A stretch of 38,727 nt of DNA from Pseudomonadales bacterium (lineage in GTDB: Bacteria > Pseudomonadota > Gammaproteobacteria > Pseudomonadales > Azotimanducaceae). The notes under the pieces were generated by a model. That model saw nothing but the letters and a program-made list of their open reading frames with translations. It was not told the DNA's origin and ran no database searches. The stretch is taken from the NCBI GenBank assembly GCA_030749725.1, contig JASMJM010000115.1:1-38727 (forward strand), read 5' to 3'. Of the stretch, positions 16,508-24,272 are shown piece after piece. The position numbers and the translations under genes are program-made. Positions within the stretch are counted from its first letter, which is position 1, and each line of letters begins with the position of its first letter.

Positions 16508-16646
16508 GAGACATGGGATGGAGGTGTTGCTTACGCTACTTGCCATTGGCCATCCCTGGCCAATGGCACCTGGATCACGGTTCGAAGGCGCTCCACCAAC
16601 ACCTCCATCCCATGTCTCAACCAACTGCATGCTGGGTGATTACTGG
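16508..16646. repeat. Long palindromic structured repeat, copy B (inverted, shorter)
   Basis: Same element as at 7753-7915 but in the opposite orientation. Outer arms start at 16508 (GAGACATGGGATGGAGGTG) and end at 16618. The inner hairpin GCCATTGGCC/GGCCAATGGC is at 16542-16567. The GCGC/CTTCGG hairpin is mostly deleted. The conserved flank (complement of CCAGTAATCACC...AGTTGG) runs to 16646. It fills the centre of the 395-bp gap between convergent genes. The remaining 16647-16796 shows no recognisable feature. Confidence 0.9.
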
Positions 16647-16796
16647 TGAGCCTGTTACGGCTTCTATGACCAGAATGCACCAAGTATGAAGTCAGGGACA
16701 AAGGAGCATACATAGCGTAAGCCCACCTGGACTGGCACACTCATGGATTAGGCAGCAGCGCCCAACCCCTATGCCCTACTGCCGAATGTCCCAACA

Positions 16797-17519
16797 CTAT
16801 GCCGGTGTATGTGATTTGAGGAACTCGACGATCATATCTACTGTTCCATCAACCCGTTCCGGCTCTTTCCACTGTTCGACCAGTTGTGCATTGGGAGCCA
16901 GGTCCGCCACCTCTCTGGAGATAACCTCCGGGTGGTAGAGATCGGTGCCCATCAGTACCAGCAAGGGCGTGGCACAGGATCGGACAAAGTCGCGGCTGAC
17001 GTTGAAGACGAAGTCGCCGTCGTACATATTGCCGCGGAACGAACTCCAGGTGGCCTCGTCAATTTCCGGTCGGCTCTTCTTTAGATCAGCAGCCCACCCA
17101 TCGAACATTTCGTAGAAGGCCTGTTTGTTGTCGCTGAAGCCGATGGTCTGCTGCAGAACGGCAGCGGCTACTCGATCGGGAGCGGCCTGCATCACGCCGA
17201 AACAGTATGGCCCACCAATACAGCCACCGAGCAGATGGCAGCGATCGACCTGCAGATGGTCCAGCAGGGCCAGGTGATCGGCGGTATAGCTGTGCCAGCC
17301 ATCCTCCCCGCTGATCGGAGCGGTAGACTGGCCCGCATTGCGTTGATCCATGGCGATGACTCGAAAGTGGGGTGAGAGGAATTCAATGGGATTGAAAGGT
17401 GGACCCTCCCAGAATCTGATTTCCGATCGCATTCCGCCGGCAGCGAACAGCAGGACTGGAAATCCTGATCCGCTCTCTTCGTAGTATATCTTTGTATCCT
17501 GCTGTTCAAAAAATGGCAT
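16797..17519 (-). CDS. Alpha/beta hydrolase with cysteine nucleophile
   Basis: Alpha/beta-hydrolase of 240 aa. The N-terminal strands (TKIYYEESGSGFPVLLFAAG) lead to an oxyanion region and MDQRNAGQST. The nucleophile elbow is GGCIGG, so Cys (residue 100) stands where Ser is usual, as in dienelactone hydrolase; the codon is TGT. A candidate acid lies in VLMGTDLYHPE. Substrates could be lactones, esters or thioesters. The ATG at 17519 has GGGAG six bases upstream; a TTG two codons earlier is less likely. It is divergent from the VOC gene at 17800. Confidence 0.88.
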   Translation of the reverse strand: MPFFEQQDTKIYYEESGSGFPVLLFAAGGMRSEIRFWEGPPFNPIEFLSPHFRVIAMDQRNAGQSTAPISGEDGWHSYTADHLALLDHLQVDRCHLLGGCIGGPYCFGVMQAAPDRVAAAVLQQTIGFSDNKQAFYEMFDGWAADLKKSRPEIDEATWSSFRGNMYDGDFVFNVSRDFVRSCATPLLVLMGTDLYHPEVISREVADLAPNAQLVEQWKEPERVDGTVDMIVEFLKSHTPA

Positions 17520-17799
17520 AGACAACTCCCTGGATTTGCTGAGGATGTTGCGTATGTTCTTAATCTTCTGGACAAGGTTTAAGAGGAAGCTGTCCGCCGT
17601 TCTGCAGGGAGGCGATCCAGCCTCCGTCGAAGAACTGCAGGTAGGTCAGCACGCAGAACCCTGGACCGGCTGCCAGTTTCATGAGACAGATGCTAACGAT
17701 GGAAATATGTGGCGAATAGAAGATCAGAGGAAACTTTCGCGCGCATTTCGGATACAAAACGATCAGCATCATCAATTTGTCGGCAAAAGAGGAAACCAT

Positions 17800-18174
17800 A
17801 TGGGCAAGCCATCCATCGCAACTCAGCAGATCACACCTGTCCTCAAGGTGAGTGACGTCAGCAAATCGATTGACTTCTATGTGGATGTATTGGGTTTCAG
17901 TACGGAATTCACGTTTGGCGATGATTACGCGGGCGTCAAGATGGGAGACCTTATCATTCACCTCAATGCGGCACCGGCCAGCAGTGACAGAATTGGCAAA
18001 GGATCCGTCTATATATTCTGCCGCGATGGAGTCGATGAGTATTATAGGATGGTGGTTGATAACGGCGTCGACATCAGTAGTGACCCACCGAAGGAATATG
18101 AGTACGGCATGAAGGATTTCCGGTTGAGTGACCCGGATGGTAATTGGCTTACATTTGGGCAGGAGGTCGGTTGA
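17800..18174 (+). CDS. VOC superfamily (glyoxalase-like) protein
   Basis: Single VOC module, 124 aa: ITPVLKVSDVSKSIDFYVDV at the start, AGVKMGDLIIHLN in the middle, and KDFRLSDPDGNWLTFGQE at the end, where the final Glu is usually a metal ligand. It fits the antibiotic-resistance/glyoxalase group; the ligand is unknown. I start it at 17800 because AGAGGA precedes the ATG and homology begins there. The 88 upstream codons open in this frame have no family-like sequence, and I see nothing else in 17526-17799 except the divergent promoter space. Confidence 0.87.
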   Translation: MGKPSIATQQITPVLKVSDVSKSIDFYVDVLGFSTEFTFGDDYAGVKMGDLIIHLNAAPASSDRIGKGSVYIFCRDGVDEYYRMVVDNGVDISSDPPKEYEYGMKDFRLSDPDGNWLTFGQEVG

Positions 18175-18265
18175 GGAATACCGAATCTTCCCGCTAGACC
18201 GCCCTACCAGCTAAGTCAGTCAGAAGTTACCCATGTCATCGAGGGCCGACTCCCACCCGTAGCCT

Positions 18266-19378
18266 CTAGCGGCTGAACGGACTTCTTGCCGGTGCCAGCT
18301 TCGGTGGCGTCCAGGAACCATCGGCGATCTTGCCGCCGGCCGCAGACGTTGCCAGCTCCATGATCTTGTCGGTGACGTTTGGTTCGTAGCCTTCCGTGTG
18401 TCCCTTCATCAGTTTGACCACGTCCGCCACGACCCGGCCATCGCGGCAGTTGGGATACTGGTAGACCTCTGCACGTCCAGACCTGGGATAGCGACCCCAG
18501 CCATCGGAACCCGGATCCTGGCGAGTGGAGTCCCAAACATAACCTAGTCTAGGATCGAGCACGTCCTTGGATTGCACCCGGGCATCACACTGGTATTTCT
18601 CTGCCAGTGGTGACGTTTCACCGGGAATCGACTCATATTCGCCATTGGCGAAGATAAATGAGTAATCACAATCTCCACCGGGAGGACCAGAGGCGGCACT
18701 GCGAGGAAATCTCGGCGTGGGGCTGTCCGAAGCTGCTTCGCCGGTTCTGTAGACAGGTAGTCGGCCAAATCCAAAGCCGCCTTCCGGTCGTGTGACCGGG
18801 CCAATCCGGCCACCCGACAGGCTGATTCGCACGTCAACCTTGTCTCTGAAATAGGGCGTGCAAATTATCCGATTGGAGGTCATCCCGCCTTGGCTATGAC
18901 CGGCAAGGATGAAATTTTCAACATTCTCTTTGCCTACTGCGCCAACGACCAGATCAACGGTGTTCTGCAAATACTCATCGTCTTCGGATTGCCAGAATCT
19001 TGTCGGAGACCCGGGAGTAATGATCACCAGTTTGTGCTTGTCCTTTACATCCATTACCGGGAAGTAATTACGTTGCCAATTCGCATACGAACCGGCGCCG
19101 TGCAGGCTCAGAACGATGCTAACCTTGGCGCCAGGTGTGTAATCAGACGGGCAGTCCAGGAAAAACGTACGACGCGTTCTCGGCTCAACTGTGTTACCGG
19201 GTTGGGTGACCACTGAACTCTCACAAGCACTATCCGGGCAATGCCATAGCGGTGTTGCCGCACAATCCGTACCCAGTAGACTATGGGACTCCTGCGCTGC
19301 CGTTGCAGTTGAGACGAGCATCGTCAGCACGGCCAATGCCAGGTGTGACTTCTGCGCTGGTTGTTTGTTCCGAATCAT
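18266..19378 (-). CDS. Secreted alpha/beta hydrolase (PHB depolymerase/feruloyl esterase-like)
   Basis: Exported esterase-type protein of 370 aa. It has a Sec signal peptide (basic start, LALAVLTMLVSTATAA, then a probable cleavage before QES). The mature part is Cys-rich (CAATPLWHC, DSAC, LDCP), suggesting disulfides. It carries the oxyanion region SLHGAGSYANWQR, the nucleophile elbow AGHSQGG and a probable catalytic His in KGHTEGYEPN near the end. This matches polyhydroxybutyrate-depolymerase/LpqC-like esterases. The start at 19378 was chosen because AGGAG lies seven bases upstream; an ATG five codons earlier overlaps that site. The natural polymer or ester is unknown. Confidence 0.88.
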   Translation of the reverse strand: MIRNKQPAQKSHLALAVLTMLVSTATAAQESHSLLGTDCAATPLWHCPDSACESSVVTQPGNTVEPRTRRTFFLDCPSDYTPGAKVSIVLSLHGAGSYANWQRNYFPVMDVKDKHKLVIITPGSPTRFWQSEDDEYLQNTVDLVVGAVGKENVENFILAGHSQGGMTSNRIICTPYFRDKVDVRISLSGGRIGPVTRPEGGFGFGRLPVYRTGEAASDSPTPRFPRSAASGPPGGDCDYSFIFANGEYESIPGETSPLAEKYQCDARVQSKDVLDPRLGYVWDSTRQDPGSDGWGRYPRSGRAEVYQYPNCRDGRVVADVVKLMKGHTEGYEPNVTDKIMELATSAAGGKIADGSWTPPKLAPARSPFSR

Positions 19379-19425
19379 CTGGCCTCTCCTCATTCTCAGT
19401 TACACGGTTGTGATTTAAGACCGCT

Positions 19426-20031
19426 TTAGCTTTGCAGTGTACCAACTAGTTCCTTCAGCACAACCTGACCATTTCTAAAGACGGGCCACCCGTCTCCTGG
19501 GAGGATCGCGTCAACGGCAGAGAATTCGGAAAGCTGCAATGCCGATGCAACTGCCAGTTTCTTATCCGTTAACTTGGCGTCCGGCAGCATACAGAGCTTA
19601 CCACCCTCGTGGGCGCGAATAAGATCACCGGTAATCAATGTGCTGTCTTCAATTAGCAGGGCCAATTCTCCAGCTGTTTTTGACCCATGCAGGACGGTGA
19701 CCTTCAAGCCCTTCAGATCCACGTCACCTTCGCCTAACCACTTTGAACAGGCGATGGGGAAAGTGTCTCTCTCTGCTTCCGGTCCCCACACTTCGGCACC
19801 TGTTTTTGACGACAATCGTTCGGCGTCACGTACGTGATCCGAGTTGGTAATAATGATTTGGGTAACCTTCCCGAGGCTGTGAAGATGCTCTTCATCGTGT
19901 TCTGTCAGTGGCAGCGGATCGATGACCACATTACCGTCATCTCTCACCCATAGATAACTGTGAAAATCTATATTGCGATCTTCATCAAACTCACTCCAGC
20001 AATAGAGATTCGGCTTGTGCAATTTCTTCAT
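19426..20031 (-). CDS. Metallo-beta-lactamase-fold protein with degenerate metal site
   Basis: MBL-fold protein of about 201 aa. It shows the early strand pair SYLWVRDDGNVVIDPLPLT, then IITNSDHVRDAERL where active enzymes have HxHxDH, then a VLHGSKTAGELALL strand, and a terminal ILPGDGWPVF. Only the Asp-His of the HxHxDH motif remains, so a standard two-zinc site is unlikely; either one metal binds or the role is non-hydrolytic. The ATG at 20031 has GGAG nine bases upstream; the frame is open to 20076. It lies downstream of a 21-bp repeat array that separates it from the toroid gene. Confidence 0.85.
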   Translation of the reverse strand: MKKLHKPNLYCWSEFDEDRNIDFHSYLWVRDDGNVVIDPLPLTEHDEEHLHSLGKVTQIIITNSDHVRDAERLSSKTGAEVWGPEAERDTFPIACSKWLGEGDVDLKGLKVTVLHGSKTAGELALLIEDSTLITGDLIRAHEGGKLCMLPDAKLTDKKLAVASALQLSEFSAVDAILPGDGWPVFRNGQVVLKELVGTLQS

Positions 20032-20130
20032 TTTGTGCGGACTCCGGACGGTTACGATTGAGCTTATCTGGGGCATGAATCGACATTGAAGTTGCTGATC
20101 GGATGCGCAAGATATGCATTGCTCTGACTG

Positions 20131-20235
20131 TGTTCCATCTCTCGCATTCTATGTTCTATGCCGATCGATCCATGTTCTATTCCACTCGACCCATGTTCTA
20201 TGGTAATCGACCTATGCTCGAGGTCTATCGCTTCT
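20131..20235 (-). repeat. 21-bp degenerate tandem repeat array
   Basis: About five 21-bp units start at 20131, 20152, 20173, 20194 and 20215. The inner three share TGTTCTAT....ATCGACC-like sequence; the outer two are more diverged. The array starts within the 3' end of the leftward gene at 20225 and runs into the intergenic gap. In one minus-strand frame it would encode IEHGSSG-type heptads, but that frame overlaps the neighbouring gene and has no ribosome site, so I do not call it a gene. Confidence 0.8.
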
Positions 20236-21232
20236 CGTAAAACCTGTTCAATAGAATCAGGGTTCTTACTGAACAATCAATCGCTCTGTTGGTTTTCCTT
20301 TTCCAGTTATCCGACAAGGGGAAATAGTTGTCCCTGGGAGTATTGCCGCCAAAATCCCAAAGCCCATTCTCATTCTGCTGCTCCCATATCCATCTCACTG
20401 CCTGCTCCGCAAGTGCAGGCCAGGTGACAAATCTGGATAGGATTTCATGTGCTGCAAGCCAGCGAGGGAAATGCCGCTCACGTACCAGGGGCGGGTCCTG
20501 TAAACAGCCACCATAGGTGTAATATATGCCATCTTCTTTGTGCAACACGAAATCGAGCAGTCTTGTTTCAACCTGGCCAGGCAGCAAACAATCCTTTGAC
20601 GAGAGCAGCAGCAAACCATATTTGGTCAGGCAGGAACCATGGGAGCGGCTTTCAATTCCGGACGCCTTGACGTGGAACTGCAGCTCTTTGTCGCGATCGT
20701 AGTTTTCCGTACGGAAGGCTTCCTTGGCCGCCCCGGCGAACCGCTGGGCCTGTTCCGCCACCAGGGGATGATCCCGATCGATCAAGGACAGGTTGGCGGC
20801 AGAAATCGCCTTGATCGCGTATTCCCAGAGGGCGGGATTGTCGTGCTTTTCGGGATGATCAGACCAGGTTGCCCCGCCCTGCAAATGTGCCTCAATGAAT
20901 TCTGTCGTGCGCTTTAGGATGCGATCCTCGTTGTCCAACCCCACTGCCAGCGCGCGTTCAATCGCCTTTTCGGTCGTGGGGAATTTCTTCTTTGCGCGAG
21001 TGTCTTGAGTGTGAAATCTTCCCCATGTCCCGTTCTTTTCCTGGCTCTCACCAAGTTCTTTGGCAAACCGTGTATTACAGACCTCTTCCCGTGCAGCGCG
21101 ATACTCAGAATCCTTGTTGGGGACGTGAAGAATGTCCCTGATTATCCGGAATCGAGGGACCGGGTGCAGGGGAGAGTCAAGTAGGCGCAGGGCTGTCTCT
21201 CTAACGTTGCTGCCTCTGTCCTTGGGCGCCAT
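20225..21232 (-). CDS. Alpha-toroid (terpene cyclase/prenyltransferase-like) repeat protein
   Basis: Protein of 335 aa with repeated helical units ending in GxWxx motifs (EKNGTWGRF, QGGATWSDH, NENGLWDFGG), the pattern of alpha/alpha toroid proteins such as squalene/hopene cyclases and prenyltransferases. The DxDD catalytic motif of cyclases is not evident, and it is half the usual cyclase length. It may be a non-catalytic toroid or act on an unknown substrate. The start has GGGAG nine bases upstream, which overlaps the end of the nucleotidyltransferase gene (6-bp gap), so the two are co-transcribed. A larger relative with a propeller lies at 22767-24227. Confidence 0.82.
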   Translation of the reverse strand: MAPKDRGSNVRETALRLLDSPLHPVPRFRIIRDILHVPNKDSEYRAAREEVCNTRFAKELGESQEKNGTWGRFHTQDTRAKKKFPTTEKAIERALAVGLDNEDRILKRTTEFIEAHLQGGATWSDHPEKHDNPALWEYAIKAISAANLSLIDRDHPLVAEQAQRFAGAAKEAFRTENYDRDKELQFHVKASGIESRSHGSCLTKYGLLLLSSKDCLLPGQVETRLLDFVLHKEDGIYYTYGGCLQDPPLVRERHFPRWLAAHEILSRFVTWPALAEQAVRWIWEQQNENGLWDFGGNTPRDNYFPLSDNWKRKTNRAIDCSVRTLILLNRFYEKR

Positions 21233-21238
21233 GTCGTT

Positions 21239-22006
21239 CTACTCCCTCTGTCGGTTGTTGATCCTCGTTACCGCTTCATCGATCAGTTCTTTGTCCTTTG
21301 TGTTCAGCCGCCCCGATAGCAGTTCCGCTGTCAACGCGTACAACTTCAAGCCTGCTTCAATCTCAGCGTACAAGGAGGTCTCTCCTTCAACACCAAATGC
21401 GTTGCGGCACAGAGAACTCCACTCGGAATCTTCTCCCATGCAGGCAAGCATTTCGGGATAGGCACCATTGTCCCCGGTGAGCAGTAGACCTTTGTGGATT
21501 CTCATGACTTTGAGAAGGCCCCAGGTTAAACCGTGCTTGCCATTCAGCAATCGCCCGGGATCGTTGCCTCTGAGCCCTTGCAGCGCCTTTTGGACTTCCT
21601 CGATCCAACCAACCACCATTGAACTGACCAAAGCATCGGCTCTGGCTTGCATCCCGTCATCCCAGACGAAGCAATCAGCGCGTTTCTTGATAGCGGCGAA
21701 ATAACCGTCTCTGTCCCACAGCACTTTCGACTGCATCACGCCTTTGATGAATTCCGTTGCCATCTCCGGTGACAGGAACCAGTCTTCCACCTGATTCGTC
21801 GAGACGTTACTGACAACTACGAAATGACTATCTATCAGGTAAGTGACTAGCTCGTGCTCTTCCGGCATTTCCTGCCAAAAGCGGACGATATCGATGTCGC
21901 TATAGAGACCGAAGTCACCGCGAGCATGGCTTCCCATGAGTACGATCGACGCTATCCCGTCGATGAGAAATTTGCTCGCCAGTGCTTGGTAGTCAATATC
22001 CTGCAT
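21239..22006 (-). CDS. Nucleotidyltransferase-domain protein (MNT-like)
   Basis: Predicted polymerase-beta-fold nucleotidyltransferase, about 255 aa. The motif GSHARGDFGLYSDIDI near residues 25-40 gives the GS and DxD metal-binding elements of the family. A helical C-terminal domain (VGWIEEVQKALQGLRG onward) resembles the substrate-binding or HEPN-like part of aminoglycoside/kanamycin-type nucleotidyltransferases. The role may be antibiotic modification or protein/tRNA adenylylation; neither is shown. The ATG at 22006 is my choice; a GTG at 22042 is in frame but overlaps an inverted repeat. It is tightly coupled to the downstream toroid gene. Confidence 0.85.
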   Translation of the reverse strand: MQDIDYQALASKFLIDGIASIVLMGSHARGDFGLYSDIDIVRFWQEMPEEHELVTYLIDSHFVVVSNVSTNQVEDWFLSPEMATEFIKGVMQSKVLWDRDGYFAAIKKRADCFVWDDGMQARADALVSSMVVGWIEEVQKALQGLRGNDPGRLLNGKHGLTWGLLKVMRIHKGLLLTGDNGAYPEMLACMGEDSEWSSLCRNAFGVEGETSLYAEIEAGLKLYALTAELLSGRLNTKDKELIDEAVTRINNRQRE

Positions 22007-22030
22007 CGATTGACATCCAGAAGTCGTTCC

Positions 22031-22072
22031 TTCTGTGGTCACCTCTTACATCACCAACAGGTGACCACAGAA
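22031..22072. repeat. Perfect 14-bp inverted repeat upstream of the nucleotidyltransferase
   Basis: TTCTGTGGTCACCT (22031-22044) and AGGTGACCACAGAA (22059-22072) are exact complements separated by 14 bases. It lies 53 bp after the stop of the YdeI-like gene and 25 bp before the chosen start of the nucleotidyltransferase. It has no T-run, so an operator for a dimeric regulator is as likely as a terminator. Confidence 0.75.
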
Positions 22073-22124
22073 TCGAGATGCGGTCATCCAGCACTAGCTG
22101 TGCTGTTAAATTCTGATCTCATCG

Positions 22125-22694
22125 TTATTTCATACCCAATTTCTTATTCTCGGCAAGAAGCTTGATCGCTTGTTGCAGTCGCCTAACCAATGTTTCCTGC
22201 TTTTTCGCGTTTCTCAACCAACCTACATACTGTTTCCTGTAACCCGGGGCTAGATTATTGAAATTCTGCCACGCCTTTTTGTTTTCCCTCAGCGCCGTTT
22301 CCATTTCGGGTGTGAGCGACATGTCTTGAGCGTCTCTGCCTTTCAGAATCTCTTCATCGTATTCTATCTTTTGATTGAATGCCGTCATTCCCGCTTCGGC
22401 CATCTTGCCTTCTTCTATCATCTTGTTGGCCAGCTTGATATTGAGCGGCGACCACTTACTACCTGATCTTCTGGGTGTGAATCTATAGGCGTACTTCTGG
22501 CTATCAATACTTCTCTTGAGGCCGTCTATCCAGCCAGAACACAATGCTTCCTCAACTGAATCACGGTAACCAATGCTGGACTGACCCGTGTTCTTCTTGA
22601 AAAAAACGAGCCATATCTCTTTTGCTACGGCGTGATTCTTGTTAAGCCAGGACCGCCACTCCTTCCGGTTGGCGGCATATAATTCTGATTTCAT
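22125..22694 (-). CDS. YdeI/OmdA family protein
   Basis: Small soluble protein, 189 aa, of the YdeI (bacteriocin-protection, OmdA) family. The hallmarks are visible: RKEWRSWLNKNHAVAKEIWLV, EEALCSGWIDGLKRSID, YRFTPRRSGSKWSPLN and the C-terminal region with APGYRKQYVGWLRNAKKQET. Members have been linked to resistance to antimicrobial peptides and to outer-membrane proteins, but the molecular role is poorly known. Length is normal. It is leftward, 72 bp after the toroid-propeller gene and ahead of the inverted repeat at 22031. Confidence 0.92.
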   Translation of the reverse strand: MKSELYAANRKEWRSWLNKNHAVAKEIWLVFFKKNTGQSSIGYRDSVEEALCSGWIDGLKRSIDSQKYAYRFTPRRSGSKWSPLNIKLANKMIEEGKMAEAGMTAFNQKIEYDEEILKGRDAQDMSLTPEMETALRENKKAWQNFNNLAPGYRKQYVGWLRNAKKQETLVRRLQQAIKLLAENKKLGMK

Positions 22695-22766
22695 ATTTCT
22701 CTGACCAGGGTTTCAACCACCGCGCTTGTGTGCGGTGGTGTCCAGTACATCGACCGAATCCGATTG

Positions 22767-24227
22767 CTACCCGATACCGGCTTCCGCGCTCTTCTCGATC
22801 ATGCAGACACGGTTTCTGGTATGGTCAAGTGCCCAGAGATTGACACCGTCAAAGGCCAGGCCGGCACAGCCACCCTGAAAAGGCGTGGTACCCCAATCCA
22901 ACAGCTTCCCATTCAGGTCACTTCTGAAGATGATTTCGGTCAGCAGCCAGTCGGTGTGCCACAAGGTATCGTCTTGTACAGCCAGTTCCATGCTGCCTGG
23001 TGCTCCCAGCACGCGTTGCCGATCCAGCTTCATATTTGCATCAAAGATACCGACCGCATTGAGGAAGCCATCCGCTACGACCAACTCATCACCGACCTGT
23101 GCAGCTCCCTTGATATTAAAAAGCCCATCAAGGACCTCTTCCTTCTGCACGTTGCCGGTCATGCAGTCGATCGTTAGCAGGCGACGTGTCTTCTCGTAAC
23201 TTAACCACCCTTGTTCCGTAGGCAGTTGCTGCGTTAACACCAGTTCCCCATCTCTCCATCCAACGGATTCTCCGTGTTCAACATCGAGTTTCAACTGCCG
23301 CTCAACAATCCCGTTAGCGGCCGACAACGCAATTATCTCGTTGGCCTTCCTGTCATAAACCCAGAGCTTGCCGTCCCCCCAGGTCATGCTGACCAGTTCA
23401 TCACCGTTAACCGGGATCTCCTTGACGATTCGCCAGTCGGCTGGAAGCAGAATCGGGTCGCGCAATGCCTCGAAGAAACCGTATTTAGTGAGGGCCCGAA
23501 ACACCTTAACGCTGTGCTCCCCCCATCCGCCATCGGCTGTCTGTGAACGAAGGATCATGGGCACCTGTTTCTCCACTATTTCACGGGCCAGTGGCAGGTC
23601 CACGCTCCCGGCAGCGTCCAGATAGCCCCAGGGATCGTTGTAGTCGGCACAGCCGGCAGCATTGAGTGGTTCGGTGATGTTCTTGAAGCCTTGCTCAAGC
23701 GTTGCCGCAGAACGATCGTCGAGATGGCGATTCCGCCAGAGGGACATCAACCCCTTCACCGGCGTCCATGGACATTGGCGATTGAGGTGAATCCAATCGT
23801 CCGCTTCATCGATCTGCTTGCTGACTTCTCCTTTGAGGCCGGGAATCTCATTCCGATCAAAGCGCGACATGGCATCGTAGACACTCGGCGGAATCGACTG
23901 AAGACCTGCATCATAGCCGCCCTGGGCCACGAGATAGTCAAGAGCACGTTTAACGCGTGGCTCCTCTGCCGAAGCGCCCAGCTTAGCCAATTCCACCAGT
24001 GCTTCAGACGTGATCAACACGGGATGAAGCGGATGGGTACCAATGCTTCCGTCGTCCTGCTGCTCGGCCAACTGTGCGTCGATTTGCCGTGCGAAGACTT
24101 GCCGGTCCTGGGGTTTGGGATTCTGCAATACCAGCCGTCGCACTTCTGCTGCATCGAGTGAGCTGTCATTTTCCACCCACTGCATGGGGTCGTAGCGGAA
24201 TCCGTATTCGAATTGCGTCTCTGACAT
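22767..24227 (-). CDS. Alpha-toroid plus beta-propeller fusion protein
   Basis: Two-part protein of 486 aa. Residues about 30-260 are toroid-like helical repeats (AEQQDDGSIGTHP, TADGGWGEHSVKVFRALTKYG), similar in plan to the gene at 20225 and to terpene-cyclase/prenyltransferase folds. Residues about 270-480 are short beta-blades (WGDGKLWVYDRKANEIIAL, GDELVVADGFLNAVGIFD, FDGVNLWALDHTRNRVCMI), resembling NHL/SMP-30-like propellers. No signal peptide or cyclase DxDD motif is seen. The ATG at 24227 follows AAGGAGCAGTCAC; the frame is open seven codons further. The function is unknown; the propeller could bind a small hydrophobic ligand or metal. Confidence 0.82.
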   Translation of the reverse strand: MSETQFEYGFRYDPMQWVENDSSLDAAEVRRLVLQNPKPQDRQVFARQIDAQLAEQQDDGSIGTHPLHPVLITSEALVELAKLGASAEEPRVKRALDYLVAQGGYDAGLQSIPPSVYDAMSRFDRNEIPGLKGEVSKQIDEADDWIHLNRQCPWTPVKGLMSLWRNRHLDDRSAATLEQGFKNITEPLNAAGCADYNDPWGYLDAAGSVDLPLAREIVEKQVPMILRSQTADGGWGEHSVKVFRALTKYGFFEALRDPILLPADWRIVKEIPVNGDELVSMTWGDGKLWVYDRKANEIIALSAANGIVERQLKLDVEHGESVGWRDGELVLTQQLPTEQGWLSYEKTRRLLTIDCMTGNVQKEEVLDGLFNIKGAAQVGDELVVADGFLNAVGIFDANMKLDRQRVLGAPGSMELAVQDDTLWHTDWLLTEIIFRSDLNGKLLDWGTTPFQGGCAGLAFDGVNLWALDHTRNRVCMIEKSAEAGIG

Positions 24228-24272
24228 GTGACTGCTCCTTCCTTTCAACCGGATGTAAAGTGCAGAACAATA

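Noticed and set aside
17536-17799. 88-codon N-terminal extension of the VOC gene
   Set aside because: No VOC-like sequence upstream of 17800, and a good ribosome site directly precedes that ATG.
20064-20276. Small frame with IEHGSSG heptads
   Set aside because: It overlaps the end of the toroid gene, lacks a ribosome site, and its regularity comes from the 21-bp DNA repeat.
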